The position numbers were made by a program, and so were the translations under genes. The notes beneath the pieces are model-generated. The model saw only the letters and a program-made list of their open reading frames with translations. It searched no databases and was not told the DNA's origin. Positions 59,801-64,000 of a stretch of DNA of 64,000 nucleotides are shown one piece after another. How positions within the stretch are numbered: the first letter of the stretch is position 1; the number at the start of each line of letters is the position of its first letter. The DNA comes from Nectonema munidae. Its lineage: Eukaryota > Nematomorpha > Nectonematoida > Nectonematidae. The stretch lies in the NCBI GenBank assembly GCA_030549495.1, contig JAUIRK010001028.1:1-64000 (forward strand). The letters are read 5' to 3'.

Positions 59801-62354
59801 AAAATGTTATTTTTAGAGCTTCACAAACGTGAATAATTCAGGTGATGACGTCAGAGCTCTCTCCCTCAAATCAACGAGCAAGTCTTCCCTTCTCTCCTCT
59901 ACTCCCACTTCGATAAAAAGTCTTCCATCATTTGTTACTACAATTTCCACTCCTTTACTTCCTGAATCTTCTTCCCTTGACACATCATCCAGCATCAAAA
60001 GTCTGACTTTTGACAAAATTTCAGCCGTTTTCAAATCCTCAGCTTCGTTATCATTGAAGAGCAGTGACAATGTCTTAAGTCACGAATCATCGTTGCATCC
60101 AATCACGTCTCTTGCTACATCATATCAACCAATCACATCCTCAGATCTGCCTTCTGCAGCTGTCAGTAGTCGCTGTGTTCATCCTTTGTCCAGCGAAGAT
60201 TCTTCTTCGCCCTCCTCTTACTCCAATCAGCAAAGCCAGCAATATGCTCAGAAAAACAATTGTCCCGCCGCATATCTACCAAACTTTTCACCCCTAACTC
60301 TCTCAGGGCTCCCTCGATATAACTTTTATCCCTCTCATCATCACTCTTCGCACCAATTCTCAACGACATCATCTCTTTATGAAGGATTCCTTAGCAACAA
60401 TCACTACTTTTCAAAGGTATATAATATTTTACGTATCCTCTCTTATGACTTCATTTCACTTCTAAATGAACAATGTCAACATACTCTTTTCCCAAAACAA
60501 ACACTTAAGCCAGAGCGGTAAAACTAAACTTATTTTTAAGGACTACCAATCAAAAAACTTTCAATTATCAATTTTTCTTTCAATATAAACCACTATAAAA
60601 TTTCTTTTATGTAATTTGTTCTTAAATTTTATTAATTATAAAATTTAAGAAAATACTTAGTCCGAATTGACCTGCTCTTACTTTATTCATCTAAGAACAC
60701 GTCACGGTTTCAGTCAAATGTGTCACTCCCAAAGGAATAAAAGCACTTGTGTTGAATTCACCATGTCAATCAAAACTTAAAAAACTATTCCAAATGTAGA
60801 GTGTTGCCTTCTAACTCAGAAGACACAATGAGATTACACTTCTAAATTGGACGCAAAGAGGAACTGCTTTGAATGCGTGAAATGGATCGCATCCTCTTAG
60901 AGAAGTAAAATCTGTTGAAACTACTCTTTCATGAAATCTTCTCTGCCTGTACTGTTCAAACGGAATGTCTTTCAAATGAATGAAGAAACAGATCACCCTC
61001 ATCCCGAATCAACAATTACCTCACTTTCAAATTCTAGAAGAGTCAGTAGAAGTCATTAATATCATTTTAAAATTATCGAACATTAAACTTTTTGTTTTTT
61101 GTGGTTTTAAATTGTAAACAATTTTTTATATGATGATGATGATGATAAATTTGTTTGTATTTGAGGGACTCCTTTTCTCAATTAAAGCCAATAACGCCTT
61201 CTCAACAACGGCCTCATTAGCGGGAGAGTTAGAGGGTCTTCTGTACTTAACAACATTCATTTTGTTATTTAAAATTGCACAATTTTTTTTCCATTGGTTT
61301 CAGTAGTCCTAAAGCTATGCTGTATTTTATTGTCATTATATTCGCAGTGCAGAAATGTACACTTATTATTAATCCAGCGTTTAAGGAAAATGCGCCCAGA
61401 TAAAATCAAAACGTGTAAATTTTCTTCGTTGATAAAAAAAAGTATTTTTCAAAAAAAATCAATTAAAAATTTCAATTGCATAGACGAGTGCGCGATCAAT
61501 TTCTAAATGGGCTTAGTGTGTAAAATTTTGGAAAGCTCTTGTGAAGATTGGGATTAGTGTATAGTTTATTGGGACATCATTCATATACATATACATTTTT
61601 TGACATTCTTGACAAACGTTCCTATTTATTTGTCCTAATACCAGGCATGGGGTGTCGAAAGGAAAATATTTGTCTCCTACTGCAAATAAATTCAACACCG
61701 ACTCGACTCGACTAAAGAAGAGACTTACAAAAATCATTTTTTAATACTTCCGCTCCAAAGTTTTATTAGATACCATTTTAAAATCTCTCACTCTCTAACA
61801 TGATTAATACACTTAAATTTGCCAGGACCGCTAAGAGGTATCTATCTGAGCGTGCATCCTTGATGGAACATTGGTCATCAATGGCCTGTATGAAAAATTA
61901 TTCAAAAAAGAAGAGCACAATTCCGAAAACCAATCTCTTGATTGATTGATTGATTGATTGTTCTCTTTTTCATCTCATTCTTCTTTTTTTTTCAGGCAAA
62001 TTCGTCTTCCCCCTTTTCCACTGGCTTTTCTTCGTCAACGACCATTTTGTCTGGTGGCGCCGATGTTTCATCAAAAGGTTTCTCTAATGAAATCCTCACG
62101 CCCTCCGCCACTACCAACTTGCTTCATCATCACTCAAATGAACTACACACTTCCTTTTCGACACAAGGAAATTTTTTCTCTAGAAACTTCGTAGGTGTAG
62201 GAAATGCCATGTCACCGTCATCATCCGTTGCATCGTACCGACAACAACACTCATCGAATTCGCTATCTCCGAATAAAGTATCAAGAACTAATTTGTACAT
62301 CAAGGGACTTGACAAAAATACATGTGATAAAGACCTACGCAATTTGTGCAAATC
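38803..62354 (+). CDS. RBMS: RBMS/alan-shepard-like RNA-binding protein, 5' part
   Basis: Five exons with matching phases: 38803-38976 (ATG at 38812), 49997-50288, 55074-55216, 59817-60416 and 61996-62354, giving 519 codons plus 2 nt. The end is a strong GTAAGT donor and the gene runs past the window. The last exon reads TNLYIKGLDKNTCDKDLRNL then CKS, matching the start of RRM1 in RBMS1-3 and fly shep (TNLYIRGL-P-TTDQDL-KLCQ-YG). These are single-strand DNA/RNA-binding proteins that stabilise or control mRNAs, in neurons in the fly. Before RRM1 lies an unusually long Ser/Thr/His-rich, disordered tract with a His cluster (HHPHHHHY) and many SS/ST runs. The acceptors are strong; donors of exons 1 (GTATAC) and 3 (GTTATT) are weaker, so the first exon is the least certain. 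Introns are large and transposon-filled. Confidence 0.75.
38977..40650. other. RBMS intron 1, left part
   Basis: AT-rich intron DNA. Overlapping short open frames around 39901-40255 lie in a pyrimidine-rich patch (to about 40500) and look like chance frames; no splice-bounded exon in phase with the gene was found. An alternative promoter or untranslated exon here cannot be excluded. Confidence 0.4.
40655..40784. mobile_element. TTAA-bounded MITE, subfamily A
   Basis: TTAA at 40651-40654 and 40785-40788. Ends CCCATTAAGTCCC and GGTACTTAATGCG are imperfect inverted repeats. The interior has the hairpin GTTCCCATTTGGGAAC, then CGTCTGC, CGTCTGCG and CGTCTGATT at regular spacing. Confidence 0.85.
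40902..41029. mobile_element. TTAA-bounded MITE, subfamily B
   Basis: TTAA at 40898-40901 and 41030-41033, ends CCCGTTAACG/CGTTAACGGG. It is almost identical to 12936-13053 but with an extra GTCGACTATAGTCGAC palindrome near the left end. It lies only about 115 bp from the subfamily A copy at 40655. Confidence 0.87.
41304..41432. mobile_element. TTAA-bounded MITE, subfamily A (inverted)
   Basis: Starts CCCATTTAAACC and ends CGTAAATGGG before TTAA (41433-41436); the left flank is ATAA. The interior is the reverse complement of the 430-558 copy, with GCAGACG three times and TTCAAAAATAGGAAC as a decayed hairpin. It is the third copy within 800 bp. Confidence 0.83.
42474..42600. mobile_element. 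TTAA-bounded MITE, subfamily B
   Basis: TTAA at 42470-42473 and 42601-42604. Ends are CCGGTTTACCG and CGTTAACTGG. It has a GTCGACATGTGTCGAC palindrome followed by the same CGTCTGCG...CTTTTGC...CGTCTGATT array as the other B copies. Confidence 0.83.
42713..43372 (+). mobile_element. piggyBac transposase relic, cut by a hAT insertion
   Basis: Reads FSRNQLEKVMSYFHFADNMK then DSKVAKVLPFFD, then in another frame ICVDESMIEFYAVHSSKQFI then INKAIRCAYKAWAMF (family: DE-M-FKGR-S-KQY-P-KP---G-K-W). Next come LDSHNYHNIMDNYFCSLSLL then EELSSMGFKATGLIREGK (family: NYH-Y-DNYFTS--L---L---G--ATGTIR). The D-D-D region is thus covered, in three frames. The sequence stops at 43372 where the hAT element begins, and the C-terminal domain is not clearly picked up after 46439. 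Confidence 0.78.
43373..46439 (-). mobile_element. hAT transposon with near full-length, broken transposase
   Basis: Outer ends are CAGGGATCGGCAAAC and TTCCCCACCCCTG, typical hAT termini of the CAGGG class. The 8-bp flanks (TATTCGTG and TCCTAAGC) do not match, so the target duplication is lost or the ends are slightly misplaced. The minus-strand transposase starts near 45422 (MSKTLKRTLKEGNRIFNEEG). It has a finger CLLCDTIIVTIKKFNAQQH and SVALDESTDSTDSAQVLYFI (first Asp region). CTDGAPAMLAKNLGFIAHL and FHCILHQQNLCAK follow, and it ends with the hATC block FSTTYSCESTFSYLTQIKNS and a stop at 43628. It is closest to the GTF2IRD2/EPM2AIP1-like hAT group. About five frameshifts break an otherwise complete protein. 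A PIF/Harbinger-like MITE is nested at 45504-45853. Confidence 0.85.
45504..45853. mobile_element. PIF/Harbinger-like MITE nested in the hAT element
   Basis: 350 bp with imperfect inverted arms of about 100 bp. GGCC...CAGACAAAACGGTCTTAG and further ATGTTCTTGG on the left recur in inverted order on the right. It is flanked by TAA on both sides (45501-45503 and 45854-45856). GGCC-type ends with a 3-bp TAA duplication fit PIF/Harbinger. It is non-coding; overlapping open frames are chance. Confidence 0.75.
46450..49790. other. RBMS intron 1, right part
   Basis: No exon recognised. A pyrimidine-rich tract spans about 47590-48240, with (AC)n at 48074-48089 and (CT)n near 48193-48208. Open frames at 47419-47772, 48000-48326 and 48468-48659 resemble no family and have no in-phase splice sites. 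Confidence 0.45.
49796..49920. mobile_element. Diverged TTAA MITE, subfamily B
   Basis: Follows TTAA. The right half reads GAGATATCCTCTGGTTATTC then TGGCCGTTAGCGGGG, clearly a mutated form of the B consensus ATATCGTCTGATTATTCTGG then TCGTTAACGGG. The left end has decayed. It lies about 75 bp before RBMS exon 2. Confidence 0.55.
50796..52010 (-). mobile_element. LINE (jockey/CR1-like) reverse transcriptase relic
   Basis: Minus strand, from the right: LFGFKHVGLRNNHSIDDLYA (F-FR---ST--AL), FSGSKNAF as a decayed LDLSKAF, RIGVSPGSVLG (G-PQGSVLGP), then FKFLGLTIDSKLKWTHHIKI and MYRALVQPLLHYSI. That covers palm, thumb and the following box in order, with several frame changes. The expected YADD box falls where the hAT MITE 51263-51542 was inserted and reads YAADVSLLF nearby. 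No 5' endonuclease was seen, so the copy is 5'-truncated. Confidence 0.78.
51263..51542. mobile_element. hAT MITE nested in the LINE, copy 1
   Basis: Starts CAGTGATTCCCAACCGGTG and ends AGGTTGGGAACCACTG, a clear hAT inverted repeat. It is flanked by the perfect 8-bp duplication CTCTAAAC (51255-51262 and 51543-51550). The interior has GGGTGCCGCC and GGCTCGCCAAG, shared with 52946-53380. It is non-coding. Confidence 0.92.
52440..52790 (-). mobile_element. hAT transposase fragment
   Basis: The minus frame reads HMPCAVHPLQLAISDGLK and LIAIVRNISICARNPKIHA then IFKRKVKPILLDM. This matches the RCA-HTLQLAI-DGLK...K-RN---ARTPKI--ILKRR region of a hAT transposase subgroup. Flanking frames continue weakly towards lower coordinates. 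No ends were found. Confidence 0.7.
52875..53405. mobile_element. TTAA MITE split by a hAT MITE
   Basis: TTAA (52871-52874) then CCGATTTATCTGCC, a TGTCCTCATTTTAGGACA hairpin and CTTCGTCTTC. After the inserted hAT MITE the right end CAATTGG meets TTAA (53406-53409). The hairpin position matches subfamily A. The sequence between the right target duplication of the hAT MITE and the right end is short, so part of the host element was lost. Confidence 0.65.
52946..53380. mobile_element. hAT MITE, copy 2
   Basis: Starts CAGTGATTCCCAACCGGTG and ends GGCTGGGAACCAGGG, flanked by the perfect 8-bp duplication CTTTAGAC (52938-52945 and 53381-53388). At 435 bp it is longer than the copy at 51263, which appears internally deleted relative to it. 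Both carry CATCAATGCAGATGTAGAAA in the right half. Confidence 0.92.
53410..55073. other. RBMS intron 2, right part
   Basis: AT-rich with no recognised element. A GC-richer stretch at 53750-54330 has decayed coding-like frames but no family match. Exon 3 follows at 55074. Confidence 0.45.
55296..55723. mobile_element. hAT MITE, CAGCGGTTCTCAACC type
   Basis: Starts CAGCGGTTCTCAACCGG and ends TTTGAGAAACTCTC, diverged inverted ends. It is flanked by the perfect 8-bp duplication TTCTACAG (55288-55295 and 55724-55731). The interior is unrelated to the other two hAT MITEs, so a different hAT family was active. It lies 79 bp after RBMS exon 3. Confidence 0.85.
55732..56289. other. RBMS intron 3, left part
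   Basis: A 114-codon open frame (55782-56126) with balanced composition, starting about 55 bp after the hAT MITE, resembles nothing I know and has no supporting splice phase. Otherwise nothing is seen. Confidence 0.4.
56290..58380 (+). mobile_element. Relic of the 'VHWD' transposase-like family
   Basis: Blocks in the family order. MAISTRAQTEVN is the start, followed by LLFVVHWDF and VDRLLKMIGDGVSHLLKVSL then TSCSGEDQSRHFVETLHEWC, matching VVHWDGK...VDRLPVLVSGDGVSQLLGVPKL-SGTGE-Q---V-ETL-DW. Then come LLHFDHIL, IAPYARHHARWMTRIIYALK with LKLTGSE, KELHNYKNIN, FVGLSFFDPN and MERAVAFVQEY at the end. Nearly the whole protein is present apart from the Cys-His block in the middle (CRHH), with at least eight stops or frame changes. 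The superfamily is not certain. It lies opposite in strand to the 15.8-17.4 kb relic. Confidence 0.65.
58381..59816. other. RBMS intron 3, right part
   Basis: AT-rich, with (CAT)n at about 59486-59503 and short open frames that match no family. Exon 4 begins at 59817 after TTATTTTTAG. Confidence 0.45.
60417..61995. other. RBMS intron 4
   Basis: No element recognised. Microsatellites (TGA)n at 61131-61146 and (ATTG)n at 61938-61960 are the only structure; the second lies close before the polypyrimidine tract of exon 5. Confidence 0.5.
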
Positions 62355-62788
62355 GTAAGTACTCTTTCTTTCAAGTTTTGTCGATGCAAAGCAGCAGAGC
62401 TGCAAGGAATTTTAGTTCTGAAAGAAAGCATCTGCCTTCGTCTCCTAACCCTTACAAATTTTGTTATACTTCAACATGATTTAGTTCATGCATATGGATT
62501 ATTTTGTTTATACGCTACTAGTATTCTCCCTGAATCACTTTTTAAACACTTTGCCCAATATTTGTCTACAAAATTGTATGCTCAGGTGTGAAAAGGTTAG
62601 CAAACATTTTATCAACTGCATATGTCGATTTATTTACACGATCTGAAAATTGAGCTTGGGGTTTGTCTTTGTCTTTCAAGTTTACTTTCTCCTCATATAA
62701 CTTACGTTAGAAGAGGTGTGTGTGTGTGTGTGTTGTATGTTTCATACACACGATAACTTTTTTCCATTTTATAGTCAATTGAAATTAA

Positions 62789-62917
62789 CCCATTTACAGC
62801 CAATGTTCCTATTTTGGAACATAAGTAATTTCATCTTCGTCTGCTTTTTTCAATGGCTTTGAATATAAATCGTCTGCTTTTTTTAGATATCGTCTGCTTT
62901 GCTTGGCCTTAAATGGG
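62789..62917. mobile_element. TTAA-bounded MITE, subfamily A
   Basis: TTAA at 62785-62788 and 62918-62921. Ends CCCATTTACAGCC and GGCCTTAAATGGG. It is nearly identical to 430-558 over 129 bp, though more than 62 kb away, so these copies are young or recently spread. Confidence 0.9.
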
Positions 62918-63379
62918 TTAAAATGATCAGAATTCTAAGGGTTGAACAAGCGCAACTCTAAAGACAAAAAGAAACAGAATAATATTTATAAGTTTTACAT
63001 CTAACACTTTAGCCGTTAAATGAAGTAGGAAATTATCTAAACAGGTATAAGTCAAAATGTGAAGTGATTATTAACGCAGGCACCATTTTAAAATGGAAGA
63101 CAAGGCAACAAACTGTTATTGCGTAATTTTAATTTAGTTACTATTGAAGCTTGTAAAATAATTACGTTTCCCTTTCATGAAATTTTGAGATTGGTCTAGT
63201 TTTTTGATAACGCCACAAAAACTATAAAGTTGAAATTGGGTCACGAAGGTGTCAAGCTTTGCTTTATAAGATTGTTCGTAGCTAACACATAAGATTAAAA
63301 AAACAGTAAAAAATTAAAAAAAAAGGGATTGAAATAGTAAGATACTGTAAAATATAAAACATAATTTTTTAAAAATATT

Positions 63380-63455
63380 TTATATCCGCATCCGCTAGGA
63401 TATCAAATCTAATATCCGCATCCACGGATGTAAAAAAATCACATCCGGTACATCT
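63380..63455. repeat. Repeated ATCCGCATCC motif patch
   Basis: TATCCGCATCCGCTAGGATA, then ATATCCGCATCCACGGATGT and CACATCCGGTACATC form nested short inverted repeats. A related ATCCGCATCTGAG string is at 221. It looks like the end of an interspersed repeat, not identified. Confidence 0.4.
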
Positions 63456-64000
63456 TTAGTACTGAGCTCTCACATAAGCAATGAAGAATCTGTTTGAAAA
63501 ATAATTGAGAGATTAATTTAATTAAATAGCATGAAATCTTGGTAAAAAAACCTGCTCACATTCATCTTTGCTGCTCGTCTAATTAAGTGTATTTGGTTGG
63601 TGACTAAAATTTAAAAATAAAACGCTGTAAATTAAAAAAAAAAGTTAGAAATTCTTAACGATGTAAAAGAGTGGTGCATTTGGAAATCGAGTAATTTTTA
63701 AAGAAATTATGGGACTTTAATTTTTAAGGCGTAGCTTGAAGTTTTATCTTTTTCATTTACATTCTATTCTTATGTGCTTTATGTAATACAGATTATGTAC
63801 TCGGAAATGATACGCTCAGCAATAACGATTCTAATTGTTTGTCACATCTCGCCGGTGTCCTTTGTTTAAATATAGCTTGGCGTACCTCTTAGCCTGTCAA
63901 AGTGCTATGCTTATTAAAGTTCTAGAAATAAACTCCATCTTATGCACTGTAACCTCATGATCATCATTTAATTTTATTTTTTATTCCTTTGTCTATGTGC

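Larger units (their letters stand above)
62355..64000. other. RBMS intron 5, incomplete
   Basis: No exon encoding the rest of RRM1 was found, so it lies beyond the window. The intron holds (GT)n at 62716-62732, a TTAA MITE, and a motif patch near 63385-63450. Confidence 0.5.

Noticed and set aside
1-64000. CRISPR arrays, operons, rRNA genes, Polinton-type elements
   Set aside because: None of the expected repeats, genes or ends were seen; the sequence is clearly animal nuclear DNA.

Overview
This is a strongly AT-rich piece of animal nuclear genome. Genes are split by GT-AG introns, there are no operons, and most of the DNA is transposon remains. The proteins (an RBMS/alan-shepard type RNA-binding protein, HSPA13, a proteasome beta subunit, a DALRD3 exon) indicate a metazoan. 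The transposon mix (hAT, piggyBac, RTE and I/R1-like LINEs, and a widespread 'VHWD' transposase-like family) fits an invertebrate. An arthropod such as a copepod is my guess, not something the sequence proves.

Host genes. (1) An intronless HSPA13/STCH gene lies on the minus strand at 4066-5415: a membrane-anchored Hsp70 ATPase domain with no substrate-binding domain. (2) A six-exon proteasome beta-6 (PSMB1) gene on the plus strand spans 8261-15212. Its exons were rebuilt here with phases matching at every junction, giving 214 aa. (3) The terminal exon of a DALRD3-like gene is on the minus strand at 17609-17970; I could not find its upstream exons. (4) An unrecognised two-exon candidate is on the minus strand at 25858-26383. 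(5) The 5' half of a large RBMS/shep gene is on the plus strand at 38803-62354: five coding exons, introns up to about 11 kb, ending inside RRM1, so the gene continues past the right edge.

Mobile DNA fills the rest. The 15.8-22.3 kb stretch holds a degenerate VHWD-family relic, an RTE LINE tail, and a hAT relic split by a solo LTR with a perfect 5-bp target duplication. A nearly complete but decayed I/R1-like LINE (gag knuckles, endonuclease, reverse transcriptase, RNase H) occupies about 27.3-31.7 kb. The introns of the RBMS gene hold four clean TTAA MITEs and one diverged copy, a piggyBac relic, a 3.1-kb hAT transposon with a nested PIF/Harbinger-like MITE, a LINE with a nested hAT MITE, a TTAA MITE with another hAT MITE nested in it, a third hAT MITE, and a second VHWD-family relic.

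The most distinctive non-genic signal is a family of about 130-bp elements bounded by TTAA. Their short terminal inverted repeats start CCC, and they carry repeated internal CGTCTGC motifs; about eleven copies occur, in two subfamilies. No CRISPR, rRNA or convincing tRNA gene was seen, and I found no new multi-gene system.
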